This document shows positions 43,580-52,109 of a stretch of DNA of 60,675 bases, piece after piece. The position numbers and the translations under genes were made by a program. Source of the stretch: Actinocrinis sp046724665 (GTDB lineage Bacteria; Actinomycetota; Actinomycetes; Streptomycetales; Catenulisporaceae). Where the stretch lies: contig JBKOWZ010000195.1 of the NCBI GenBank assembly GCA_046724665.1, positions 1-60,675 of the forward strand, read 5' to 3'. The first letter of the stretch is position 1. The number at the start of each line of letters is the position of its first letter. The notes beneath the pieces are model-generated. The model had not been told where the DNA came from. It did not search any database and saw nothing but the letters and a program-made list of their open reading frames with translations.

Positions 43580-46500
43580 AGCGCGCTCCTGATGGGTTCG
43601 GCCGCCGGCGCCAACGAGAGTCGGAAGATCTCGGTGTCGGCGTTCTGATAGATGACCGTGCATGCCGGGGAGGCCTCGAGCGCCGCGCGGATCCGGGTGA
43701 ATCCGTCCGTCGGCAGCGCCCCCGACTGCGCGGCCGCCGCGGCTTGAGGGCTGGTGAGGATGACGTAGGAGGTCAGGTCCGGTGAGCCCGCGGAGAGAGC
43801 CGACAACTCTCCGACGGGATCGGCCAGCACCAGCCGCGCGATGCCGGGGTTCTGGTCGGCGAACCACGTGTGCGGATGCCGCGGGTAGTCGGTGTATGCC
43901 CCCGGGAAGTTGTCGTTCGCGGCGAGTATCAATGCCCCCGACTGCGCTTGCTGCGCCAGGAAGCGGGCCGCGGCCACCTGGTCCGGCGTGAAGTGGTTCG
44001 CCCGCTCCTTGCCGTAGTAGCCGAAGATCATTCCGCTGAGCATCGCCGTGCAGACGGCGGTCGGCACCACACCGCGCATCACCGACCGGATGAGAGTTCG
44101 CAGACGCCCTCGCACTCGCGGCGCGCGCAGCGGTTCCGGCAGCGCCGCGGCGGCGAGCAGGGCCAGTCCGGGCAGCGCGAACAGGTAGACGCGGAAGATC
44201 ATCTCTCCGCCGTAGTTCGACACCCCGGCGAGCAGGAGCGGGCTGAACGCGAGCGGCACGAGCGGCGAACGCCGCAGCCCGCGCCTTCGGACGAGGCCGA
44301 CCAGCGCGAGCAGGAACACGAAGGCCGTCAGCGCGCGGTCGATCCACGCGATCAGCACCTGGTCCGGACTCACCGAACCGAGGCCGATCAGGCCGGAGCC
44401 CATGTTCGAGTCCAGCGCGCCCAGCGCTCGCACCAGCGAATGCGCGTTCGCCGCCATGAACGGCCCGGCGACCGTCACGTCCCAGGCCGCGGTCAGCAGT
44501 GCCAGCCCGCCCAGCAGCGGTGCCAGGGCCCTGTGGCGTCCTCGGCGGGCCGCGAGCGCGGCCACGGCGATGATCAGCATCAAAGGCGTGAGCTGATGGC
44601 TCGTGGTGATGGCGGCCGCGATCAGCAGCAGGAGCGCCGACTCCGCCGCCGGAACGCGCGAGCCCGGCTGGTCGAGACGCCGCGACCGGCGTATGAGGAC
44701 TGCCAGGAAGAGCAGGTACAGCACGAACGCGTACGCCTGGGGCGCGAAGTAGTCCTGGCCGACCCACGAAGCCGCGTAGAAGATCCATGCCCCGGTCCAC
44801 ACCAGTCGGCGCTGCGCGGTCAGCGACCGGTAGAGCAGCACGAGCGGTATGAGCAGCAGGGCGTTGAAGAACGGCGGGGCCCACGCCGCGTACGAGCCGG
44901 CCGACGGCGCGCCGGTCAACTGGCTGATGAGCGAGTTGAGGGCGAAGAACCCCGGCCACTGGCTGTACGCGGACATCGGGTCGCTGCTCGGCAGACTGGC
45001 GACGGATCCGTGCGCCGACATCAGATCGACGACGGCGACGTGCTTCCACGCCCACGCGTATCGCAGCGTTGAATACGCGAGCGCGGGCGTTGCGTGGAGC
45101 ATCGCGATCAGGCTGAGCACGTAGCCCGCCGCAAGCGGGCTGCTGAATCCGGAACGGCTGTAGACGGTCAACGCGAAGCCCACGGTCAACACGCCGAGCG
45201 CGACCCAGTACGTGGTCGGCAGCGCGGTGATGAGCCCCAGATCGGAGATGGCCGCCAGGCGGATGTGGCGCAGCGAGTAGAGCCAGAGTCCGAGGGCGCA
45301 GGCCAGCACGGCCAGCGGAGCCACGGCGGCGACGCGGAACGACGTGCGCGCCCCGGAGCCGGCCGCGGCGGGTGCCGTCTTGCGCCTGAGGATGCCGGCC
45401 CGGCCGACGCAATATCCCGCGACGGTCCAGGCCACGCCGATGAGCAGCGCGACGACGGTGATCCATCGGGCGCGGTCCATGCCCCTGCGGAGCGGACGCA
45501 GCAGCGCTGACGGAATCGTCGAGGTCAGATATCCGCGCTCGGACGCGAGGGCCGCGTCGGCGCCGACGCGTTCGCGCACCGCCGCCTTCGACAGGCCTTC
45601 GGAGTAGCAGCGAGCCTTGAAATAAGCCCACGTGCTTCGTTGCGTCGTGACATGGTGGTCAACGACCGCCGCGGGTACGTGCACCATCCGGCCGTCACCG
45701 CGCAGGCGCGTGGCGCGGATGCACAGTTCGGTCTCCTCGCCGCCGAGCGGCCGCGAGCCCACCCGCCCGAGCTCGTGCCGGAAGCCGCCGAGCTGCTCGA
45801 GCAGCGGCCGGCGGAACGACATGTTCGCGCCGATGAAGTTGCGTACCTGCCCGGCTCGTGTGGACATGCCGCGATACGTGCACCCGACGACCCAGTCGAA
45901 CTCGCGGGGGAACCAGGCGGGTCGTCCGTGTTCCCAGTTCGGGCGGACGTGGCCGCCGACGCCGAGGACCTCGGGGTCGCGGTAAGGCGCCAGGAGGTGT
46001 TCGGCCCAGCGGTGATCCGCGACCGCGTCGTCGTCCAGGAAGGCGACCACGTCGCCTCGGGCCGCGCGTGTACCGGTGTTGCGCGCGCCGGACAGGCCGC
46101 GGCGTTCACTGTTCTCGACGATGCGAATCCCGGGGAAGCGGTGTCGAGACTTCTCGGCCAGCTCTTCGCAGTGGTCGATGACCAGGATGATCTCGTCCGG
46201 CGCGTACGACTGGCGGCACAGCGATCCGATCGCGTCCTCCAGATCGTCCCAGCGGTCCAGGGTGAATGCGCATACGACGACAGTCAGTGTCAAGTCATTG
46301 GCTATCTCGGGCTCGGCTTCGGGCCCGGGGCCGGCTGGCGTGGGCGGTTGGCTCTGTGGAGCCCAGATCGTGCTTCGCAGCAGCAGCGCGGCGGCCACGA
46401 CGGTCGTTCCGGCCAGCCAGGACACGCCTACGCCGTTCACTCCCATGGTGCGCATCAGCGGAACGGCCAGTCCGAGAACCAGTACGCACAGCGTCGAATA

Positions 46501-47658
46501 GACCGTGACCACCAGCCTCATCCGGCGCTGTGCGCGTGCCAGGCTCACCGCCGTGACGATGACGAGGACCGGCAGTGCGGAGATCGCCATGAGCCGCAGC
46601 AGGGCGGTGCCGCCGTGTACGTACTGTGCGCCGAATATCCGCAGGATCAGCGGCGCGCCCAGGACGATCGCGGCGACGCAGCCGGTCAGGAGCAGCCCGG
46701 TGTGCTTGAGCATGTGCCGGAACAGGCCGATCCGCCCGGGCTCGCGCGCGAGCTCCACGACCAGCGACGAGCCCATGTTGATGCTCACCATGTGCAACGT
46801 GTGCGTGATCAGCCAGGCGAGCGCGTAGTAAGCATTCTGTTCCGGGCCGAGCAGATTCAGCACGATGATCGGCGGCAGGCTCATGGTCGCCATCCAGAAC
46901 AGCTCGCCGGCGTAGTCGGCGGCGATGTAGCGGATCCCGGGTGAGGCGACGGGTCGGGCGGTCGAGGCCCGCTGCGGCCGGTCGTGCCGGATGATCCGGG
47001 TGAACAGCATGCCGTTGGTCGCGAGTACCGCCGCGAACAGGGCCGCGGTCCAGGACAGCACGATGCCGTGCGTTCGCAGCGCGGTTCCCGCGAACACGAA
47101 GAGCAGCAAAACCTTGACGACCGCGAAGAGCGTGTTCTCGGCCAGCAGCCAGCCCGGGCGGCGCAGCCCGGTCAGCACGCCGTCCTGGAGCACGAAGATC
47201 GCGTAGGTGACGGTGCCCACGATCAGCGCGGTGCTGAGCGCGGGGCTGTGCAAGAAGGCAAGCCCCGGCAACAGCGACGGAGCGATCAGCGCGAAGAGCG
47301 CCGCGGCGACGAGCGCGCCGAGCGCCGCGACCGCATAGGAACCGAGGACGAGGCGGCGCAGCCGCGCGCCCGCCGCCGGCACGAAGCGGATCAGGACGTT
47401 GCCCAAGTCGAGTTGGCCGATGCCCGCCAGGAGCGACAGCGCGGACACGACGGCATAGGACGTGCCGACCGCCGCCGCGCCGTAGAGCCTGGTCGCGGCG
47501 GCCCAGTACAACAGCCCGATCGCGGACGTCGCCGTCGAGCTGAGCGTGAGCAGATGCCCCGTGCGCAGCAGGTGGTTGTCGCCGAACAGTCGCAGGTGGC
47601 TGATACTGACGCGCGAAGGCCGGGTGCTGCGCGCGTGCCGTGGCTGCGGTACAGGCAC
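43576..47658 (-). CDS. Flippase-GT2-GT-C membrane fusion protein
   Basis: A protein of about 1360 residues with three parts. Residues 15-445 form a Wzx-like MOP flippase (LSSTATSAIGLLYWAAATRLYG, many helices). Residues 455-715 form a family 2 glycosyltransferase (LTVVVCAFTLDRWDDL, LDDDAVADHRWAEH as DxD, GGEETELCIRA). Residues 720-1360 form a polytopic GT-C/ArnT-like region with about 12 helices. The parts normally are separate proteins of one export pathway. GTG 47658 is the first start after the MITE; the frame is also open through the MITE to 47955, so the start is uncertain. It is the downstream partner of the GT2 gene at 47850. Confidence 0.8.
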   Translation of the reverse strand: MPVPQPRHARSTRPSRVSISHLRLFGDNHLLRTGHLLTLSSTATSAIGLLYWAAATRLYGAAAVGTSYAVVSALSLLAGIGQLDLGNVLIRFVPAAGARLRRLVLGSYAVAALGALVAAALFALIAPSLLPGLAFLHSPALSTALIVGTVTYAIFVLQDGVLTGLRRPGWLLAENTLFAVVKVLLLFVFAGTALRTHGIVLSWTAALFAAVLATNGMLFTRIIRHDRPQRASTARPVASPGIRYIAADYAGELFWMATMSLPPIIVLNLLGPEQNAYYALAWLITHTLHMVSINMGSSLVVELAREPGRIGLFRHMLKHTGLLLTGCVAAIVLGAPLILRIFGAQYVHGGTALLRLMAISALPVLVIVTAVSLARAQRRMRLVVTVYSTLCVLVLGLAVPLMRTMGVNGVGVSWLAGTTVVAAALLLRSTIWAPQSQPPTPAGPGPEAEPEIANDLTLTVVVCAFTLDRWDDLEDAIGSLCRQSYAPDEIILVIDHCEELAEKSRHRFPGIRIVENSERRGLSGARNTGTRAARGDVVAFLDDDAVADHRWAEHLLAPYRDPEVLGVGGHVRPNWEHGRPAWFPREFDWVVGCTYRGMSTRAGQVRNFIGANMSFRRPLLEQLGGFRHELGRVGSRPLGGEETELCIRATRLRGDGRMVHVPAAVVDHHVTTQRSTWAYFKARCYSEGLSKAAVRERVGADAALASERGYLTSTIPSALLRPLRRGMDRARWITVVALLIGVAWTVAGYCVGRAGILRRKTAPAAAGSGARTSFRVAAVAPLAVLACALGLWLYSLRHIRLAAISDLGLITALPTTYWVALGVLTVGFALTVYSRSGFSSPLAAGYVLSLIAMLHATPALAYSTLRYAWAWKHVAVVDLMSAHGSVASLPSSDPMSAYSQWPGFFALNSLISQLTGAPSAGSYAAWAPPFFNALLLIPLVLLYRSLTAQRRLVWTGAWIFYAASWVGQDYFAPQAYAFVLYLLFLAVLIRRSRRLDQPGSRVPAAESALLLLIAAAITTSHQLTPLMLIIAVAALAARRGRHRALAPLLGGLALLTAAWDVTVAGPFMAANAHSLVRALGALDSNMGSGLIGLGSVSPDQVLIAWIDRALTAFVFLLALVGLVRRRGLRRSPLVPLAFSPLLLAGVSNYGGEMIFRVYLFALPGLALLAAAALPEPLRAPRVRGRLRTLIRSVMRGVVPTAVCTAMLSGMIFGYYGKERANHFTPDQVAAARFLAQQAQSGALILAANDNFPGAYTDYPRHPHTWFADQNPGIARLVLADPVGELSALSAGSPDLTSYVILTSPQAAAAAQSGALPTDGFTRIRAALEASPACTVIYQNADTEIFRLSLAPAAEPIRSAL

Positions 47659-47680
47659 GACGGCGGGGGAGCTGATCGCT

Positions 47681-47846
47681 CTAGAGCCTGTTTCAAAGGT
47701 AGCGTCGGTTAGGGCGTGGCGTCTGGCGCGTGCGATCGCTAGGCGGAGGTGCGCCCCCATACCGGGGTATGGGGGCGTGCCGACAACGCGGCGAGCGTGC
47801 GTGACAGGCGACACGACCCCGACGGGACCTTTGAAACAGGCTCTAG
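47681..47846. mobile_element. MITE-like element, 166 bp
   Basis: A 166-base element bounded by inverted ends that both read CTAGAGCCTGTTTCAAAGGT. With two mismatches the repeat extends to 28 bases (47681-47708 and 47819-47846). CTAG (or TA) at each border fits a target duplication of IS5/IS427-like elements. Inside is a perfect 12-base-pair hairpin at 47752-47777. There is no transposase, so mobility would need a related IS elsewhere. It lies four bases after one glycosyltransferase stop and 22 bases before the fusion gene start. Confidence 0.88.
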
Positions 47847-47849
47847 TTC

Positions 47850-49226
47850 TCACCGCGTCCGCTCCGCTCCGCGCACGAGCCATCGGCTGCGGGCGTAGGC
47901 GAACGGTCCGCGCAGCAGTCCGCGCCGACGCGCGACGGCGAGATGCTTCGACCACGCGTCGGTCTCCTTGCCTCCCGTCGTGCCGCCGCCGCGCAACTGA
48001 CCGACGGTGTACGGGATCCCGCGCGGCAGACGCCGCAACAGTGCGGGGAGCATCCGCGGCTCACGCGCCATCGCGGCGGTCAGGTAGGCGCCGAGACCGA
48101 CTCCGTAGCCGTACGCCTGCTTCTCCAGCGCGTCGAGCGATCGGTGATGGTGATGCCACACAATCGCGGCAGGCTGATATACGATCCCGTAACCAGCCGC
48201 AGCGGTGCGGAAGAACGCCAGCAGGTCGTCGCCGCCGCGCGCCGCGCTGCCGGCGCCGGTGGCCGGGTCGAAGCCGCCGAGACCGCGCAGCATCGCGGTC
48301 GAGAACGCCATGTTGGCCCCGGAGCCCAGGCGCCCGGCCGTGAACGGGAAGAGCGGGTCGTCGCCGGGGCGGGCGGCCGAGCGAAGGTGCGAGGCGTACC
48401 CCTTCGCGAAGGCACCGTGGGCCTCGAGCATGATCTGCGCCGGAGTCTCCAACTCGGCCGGCATGATCAGGCCGGTGACGCAGCCGACGTGCTCGTGCGC
48501 GGCGAAACCCTCGGCGATGGCGGCCAGCCAGTCGCCGTCGACGACGACGTCGTCGTCGGTGAACGCCACGATCCGCCCGCGCGCGGCCGCCAGCCCGCAA
48601 TTGTGCGCGCTCGCCAGTCCGCGGCGGTTCTCCCGCGAGTAGGCGACCTGGCCGCCGAAAAGCTCCAGCACGAGCCGCTGCGTTTCGTCACTGACCGGAT
48701 CGTTGTCCACGACGATCACTTCGAAGCGGCGGTACGACTGACGCAGCAGTGAGTCGAGGCAGCGCACCAGTTGCCGTGGACGCTCTCTGGTCGCCACCAC
48801 CACGGAGATCATCGGAGCGCGCGCGAGTGCGCCGATCCGGCCGCGCAGGCAACGCGGGGGAAAGGCGGCGACCTGGTCAGCGTCGTCCGCGCGGTCCGCC
48901 GCGCGATGTGCGGCGATCGCCCCGGCGAACCGCTCGTGCGCCGCCGCGGCGATTCTGTCCGCGGCCCGGTCGGGATCGGGGACGGTGATGTCTAGGGTGC
49001 CGAGCGGGTGGCCGTGGAACCTGACGAGGACCAGGGCTCGGCCGTAGAGCGGACCTTCCTGCGGTACGGCTGGATCGGTTGCCGCACGGCGCACGCGAAC
49101 CGGCACCGACAGCTCGATCTCGGCGACCCGGATCGGGGCGGCGGCGGGGTCGAGGCATCGAAGGCCGTCGAGTGCGCGGTCGCGAGCCTCGCCGACCCGG
49201 CCGGCATCGGTGGTCGAGGCGTTCAC
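47850..49226 (-). CDS. Glycosyltransferase family 2
   Basis: A 458-residue protein. The first 140 residues are an N-terminal domain without obvious homology (IRVAEIELSVPVRVRR). A GT-A fold GT2 domain follows (ISVVVATRERPRQLVRCLDSLL, TDDDVVVDGDW as the DxD metal site, RGGDDLLAFFR). The region of residues 320-420 has no membrane helices. It transfers a sugar from an NDP donor. The GTG at 49226 is seven bases after the upstream stop codon. Its 3' end is abutted by the MITE, which separates it from the fusion gene. Confidence 0.88.
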   Translation of the reverse strand: MNASTTDAGRVGEARDRALDGLRCLDPAAAPIRVAEIELSVPVRVRRAATDPAVPQEGPLYGRALVLVRFHGHPLGTLDITVPDPDRAADRIAAAAHERFAGAIAAHRAADRADDADQVAAFPPRCLRGRIGALARAPMISVVVATRERPRQLVRCLDSLLRQSYRRFEVIVVDNDPVSDETQRLVLELFGGQVAYSRENRRGLASAHNCGLAAARGRIVAFTDDDVVVDGDWLAAIAEGFAAHEHVGCVTGLIMPAELETPAQIMLEAHGAFAKGYASHLRSAARPGDDPLFPFTAGRLGSGANMAFSTAMLRGLGGFDPATGAGSAARGGDDLLAFFRTAAAGYGIVYQPAAIVWHHHHRSLDALEKQAYGYGVGLGAYLTAAMAREPRMLPALLRRLPRGIPYTVGQLRGGGTTGGKETDAWSKHLAVARRRGLLRGPFAYARSRWLVRGAERTR

Positions 49227-49233
49227 GGATACC

Positions 49234-50181
49234 TCACGCCGCCTCGGCCACCTCGGTCGGCTGAGTCGGCCGGGCCGACTCCCCTCCTCGGACGGTCCGC
49301 GCCGCCCGCCGCTCCCGCACGATGGCGCGCAGTACCCGCCAGCCGTCACGCCACGTGTTCAGATTGCTTGAGCCGTGAAGGCGCGCGCGCTCGTACGACG
49401 GCACCTCCGCGACGACGAGTCCTGCGTTCGCGACGTGCGCGGCGAGTACGGTCTCGATCTCGAACCCGTCGCCGAAGACCGGATCGGCACTACAAGTTTC
49501 CGGCAGCGCCAGTTTCTCGACGCAGTGGCGCCGGAATGCGTTGTAGCCGTAGCAGAGATCGCTGAACGACGTGCGATACAGCCGGTTCATGACGCCGGTG
49601 AGCGCGTGGTTTCCCGCGCGGCGCAACAGCGTCAGGTCCGCGCTTCCGCCCCCGTCCAGGTGCCTGCTGCCTTTGGCGTAGTCCGCGCCCGCGACCAGCG
49701 CCGCGACGAAGGCGGGGATCTCCGCCGGGTCCGCGGAGCCGTCCGCGTCCAGCAGCACCACCACCTCGCCGGTGCAGGCGGCGATCCCGCAGGCGAGCGC
49801 GTTCCCCTTGCCGCGCCGAGTCTGCCGCACCACCCGTAGGCCGGGCCGGGCGTGCCGGGCGGCTGCCACGGTCCCGTCGACGGAGTCGCCGTCGACGAGG
49901 ACCACCTCGTGCAGTCCGTCCGGCAGTTCGGCCAGGACGGCGGGCAGGGAGCCGGCCTCGTTCTTCGCCGGGATCACCACACTTACCCGCGGCCAATCCG
50001 GTGGAAGTGCGACCCGCTGCGCGAAACGTGCATCGGCTGGTGAAGCCACGTGCCGCGGATCGCGGGGGAGCGGCCCAGTGTTCGTCTGCTCACGGCCCGG
50101 GCTGCTCGCGGTCCCAGGCTGCACCGTGTCGTCGCGTCCCGGACTAGGCGCGACCGCGCCGTCGAGGCGTGCAATGAACAT
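49234..50181 (-). CDS. Glycosyltransferase family 2, dolichol-P-mannose-synthase type
   Basis: A 315-residue GT2 enzyme. The N-terminal 60 residues are low-complexity, then VSVVIPAKNEAGSLPAVL opens the GT-A domain and VVLLDADGSADP supplies the DxD metal-binding motif. SRHLDGGGSADLTLLRRAGN and FSDLCYGYNAFRR match polyprenyl-phosphate glycosyltransferases. It would make a polyprenol-phosphate sugar, the donor type that GT-C enzymes (like the fused domain downstream) use. GGAGGAG precedes the ATG. It is the first gene of the leftward operon. Confidence 0.9.
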   Translation of the reverse strand: MFIARLDGAVAPSPGRDDTVQPGTASSPGREQTNTGPLPRDPRHVASPADARFAQRVALPPDWPRVSVVIPAKNEAGSLPAVLAELPDGLHEVVLVDGDSVDGTVAAARHARPGLRVVRQTRRGKGNALACGIAACTGEVVVLLDADGSADPAEIPAFVAALVAGADYAKGSRHLDGGGSADLTLLRRAGNHALTGVMNRLYRTSFSDLCYGYNAFRRHCVEKLALPETCSADPVFGDGFEIETVLAAHVANAGLVVAEVPSYERARLHGSSNLNTWRDGWRVLRAIVRERRAARTVRGGESARPTQPTEVAEAA

Positions 50182-50387
50182 CGCATCTCCTCCGCCTTCT
50201 TCCGCTTCGGCCGGGTCGTCGGCCCCGTGGATGGTTCCGAGCGACCGGTACCTTCGAGGCTCGCGGGAGGAGGTTCAGCGACTTTCAAGCGGTTGTCAGG
50301 GTCTGCTCAAGGTGAGCGGCGAGGCCGGAGCGTCGATCGACCGGCGCCCGGCTGGCTCGCCGACGGGTCGCGCAATACCCTGGCTAT

Positions 50388-50711
50388 ATGCCTGGATATG
50401 AGATAGTTGATCATGAAATGGAAGTATTTGCGACAAATACCGGGGACGACGCGATCAATGCGCTGGTAAACGCGTTGAAACCGCTCGACGAGGTAAAGAT
50501 ACGGGTGTTGCGTTCCGCGGCCCACGACCTGCGAACGCCGTTGACGACGGTGGTCGGATTCCTCGAGCTGCTCCCGGACTACGGCCCGCTGACGGAAGAG
50601 CAACGTCGCGTCCTGCGGGCGATCACCCGCAACGTCCAGCGCCTCGCGGACCTCGTTGACGCGCTGGAGCCGGCGGATCCCGGACAGATGCGCGAGAGCA
50701 CGCGTTCGTGA
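50388..50711 (+). CDS. Stand-alone HisKA dimerisation/phosphoacceptor protein
   Basis: A 107-residue protein that consists of little more than a histidine-kinase DHp domain: AAHDLRTPLTTVVGFLELL with phosphoacceptor His46 in the H-box, then a second helix (EEQRRVLRAITRNVQRLADLVD). The HATPase catalytic domain is absent. It ends 28 bases before the OmpR-type regulator and may serve as its phosphotransfer partner, receiving phosphate from the kinases downstream. A truncated kinase is possible, but the frame ends cleanly. The start (ATG 50388) lacks a clear ribosome site. Confidence 0.7.
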   Translation: MPGYEIVDHEMEVFATNTGDDAINALVNALKPLDEVKIRVLRSAAHDLRTPLTTVVGFLELLPDYGPLTEEQRRVLRAITRNVQRLADLVDALEPADPGQMRESTRS

Positions 50712-50739
50712 GGGAGAGGCGCGGTGAGGGAGAGAGCCA

Positions 50740-51459
50740 GTGGACCGCCACAAGGCATTGGTCGTCGAGGACGCCGCCGACATCCGTGTGCTGCTTTGCG
50801 AGACACTGCGGCTGGCCGGCTTCGAGGCTTCAGGCGCCGGCACCGGCGCCCAGGGGCTGAAGATGGCCGGCGACCTGCAACCGGACCTGGTCACGCTGGA
50901 CCTCGTGCTGCCCGACATGGACGGGGTCGAGGTGTGCCGGCAGCTGCGGTCGGTGACCAACGCCTACATCATCATGCTGACCGCGCGCTCCGACGAGACC
51001 GACCGCCTGGTCGGCCTGGAGACCGGCGCCGACGACTACATGATCAAGCCGTTCTCGCCGCGCGAGCTGCGCGCCCGCGTCGCGGCGATGTTCCGCCGCC
51101 CGCGGCTGGTCGATCCGCGCGACGAGCAGGAGTCCGCGCCGACGCTGAGGTTCGGGGACCTGGTCGTGGACCAGGAAGGCCGGGAGGCGAAGCTCGGCGG
51201 CGTGGCGGTGGCGCTGACCCGCACCGAGTTCGACCTGCTGGTCGTCCTGATGAGCAGACCGCGCAGAGTCTGGGACCGCGAGACGCTGGCCCGCCATGTG
51301 TGGAACACCGACTGGCCCGGGGACGACCATGTCATCGACGTGCATGTGGCCAACCTGCGACGCAAACTCGGCGACGACGCACGCAGCGGACGCTGGGTGC
51401 AGACCGTGCGCGGCGTCGGCTACCGGTTCGGCGGCGCCGGTGGATCGGAGCGCGGTTGA
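50740..51459 (+). CDS. OmpR/PhoB-family response regulator
   Basis: A 239-residue regulator. The receiver domain (1-120) has acidic residues in VVEDAADI, phosphoacceptor Asp54 in VTLDLVLPDMDG, and Lys in MIKPFSPRELRARV. The winged-helix DNA-binding domain (about 135-235) contains LTRTEFDLLVVLM and VIDVHVANLRRKLG, ending RGVGYRFGG. It starts at GTG 50740. The adjacent partner is a HisKA-only protein instead of a full kinase. Its 3' end overlaps the convergent Hpt-like gene by 40 bases. Confidence 0.92.
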   Translation: MDRHKALVVEDAADIRVLLCETLRLAGFEASGAGTGAQGLKMAGDLQPDLVTLDLVLPDMDGVEVCRQLRSVTNAYIIMLTARSDETDRLVGLETGADDYMIKPFSPRELRARVAAMFRRPRLVDPRDEQESAPTLRFGDLVVDQEGREAKLGGVAVALTRTEFDLLVVLMSRPRRVWDRETLARHVWNTDWPGDDHVIDVHVANLRRKLGDDARSGRWVQTVRGVGYRFGGAGGSERG

Positions 51460-51857
51460 CCGGCTCGGAAGTCCTTCGCCGAGGTCAGTTCGGCGAGCGC
51501 CGCTCGCAGCGCCGCGTCCACGGCGCCCGCCTCGGCGCGCAGGGCCCGCATCGTGGTCTGCTGCCACTGCGTGCCCGAGGTTCTCAGCTCCGTCTCCGCC
51601 CTGGTGACCAGCGCGGCCAGTCGGCCGGCGCCGAGCATCGCGCTGCTCGTGCGCAGGTCGGCCATGATCCGCAGCGCCTGAGGGGCGGCGCCGACGGCGG
51701 CGGCGTGCTCCAGGTCGTCCAGCCTCTCGGGCAGCAGTTCGAGGTACGACATGGTGTAACGGATCAGCGCCCGCGTTCCGACCTCGTCCAGGATGCTCTC
51801 CCATCGGGCGCGGTCAACCGGGTCCGCGGGCCGATCAGCCGCCGACCGACCTTTCAT
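51420..51857 (-). CDS. Hpt-like protein lacking the phosphoacceptor His
   Basis: A 145-residue helical protein with the layout of a histidine-phosphotransfer domain. The segment MADLRTSSAMLGAGRLAALV aligns with the Hpt motif (A)HTLKGSSANLGA, but the His position is Ala and KG is RT. It therefore probably cannot carry phosphate and may be a regulator or decoy of the relay. GGAGG lies seven bases before the ATG at 51857. The gene runs opposite to its neighbours and its 3' end overlaps the OmpR regulator by 40 bases, so antisense effects are possible. Confidence 0.65.
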   Translation of the reverse strand: MKGRSAADRPADPVDRARWESILDEVGTRALIRYTMSYLELLPERLDDLEHAAAVGAAPQALRIMADLRTSSAMLGAGRLAALVTRAETELRTSGTQWQQTTMRALRAEAGAVDAALRAALAELTSAKDFRAGQPRSDPPAPPNR

Positions 51858-52109
51858 ACCGGGCCTCCCGCCCCTGGACGTGTGCGGGCCGAGAGTGTGA
51901 CGAGTGCTTCCGTGGTCCGCCACGATCAGGGTGGCGGCGCAATGCCAATCCGTCCTCTGCCGCACATCAGCATTGGTTCAAGAAGTCCGCGCAAGTCGGC
52001 GTTCGGATTACCTTTCCGGGCCGTTGGAGCTAGGTTGGCGAATGCGGACGGTGACGGCGTATGCACCAGGCGGCGGCACACGCCGAGCCGCGGGCCCGAG
52101 GAGGCCCAG

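Noticed and set aside
43229..45631. Long 800-codon open frame antisense/out of frame to the fusion gene
   Set aside because: Arg/Gly/Ala-rich composition typical of shadow frames in high-GC DNA. Only its last 116 codons match a plausible membrane protein, and these were kept.
47658..47955. Native N-terminus of the fusion protein upstream of the MITE
   Set aside because: The residues come from the MITE and from the antisense of the GT2 gene end, so the open frame there is most likely accidental.
50724..52109. N-terminal extension of the 446-residue protein through the OmpR regulator
   Set aside because: The extension is Arg/Pro-rich shadow sequence of the regulator. A GGAGG site supports the GTG at 52110.
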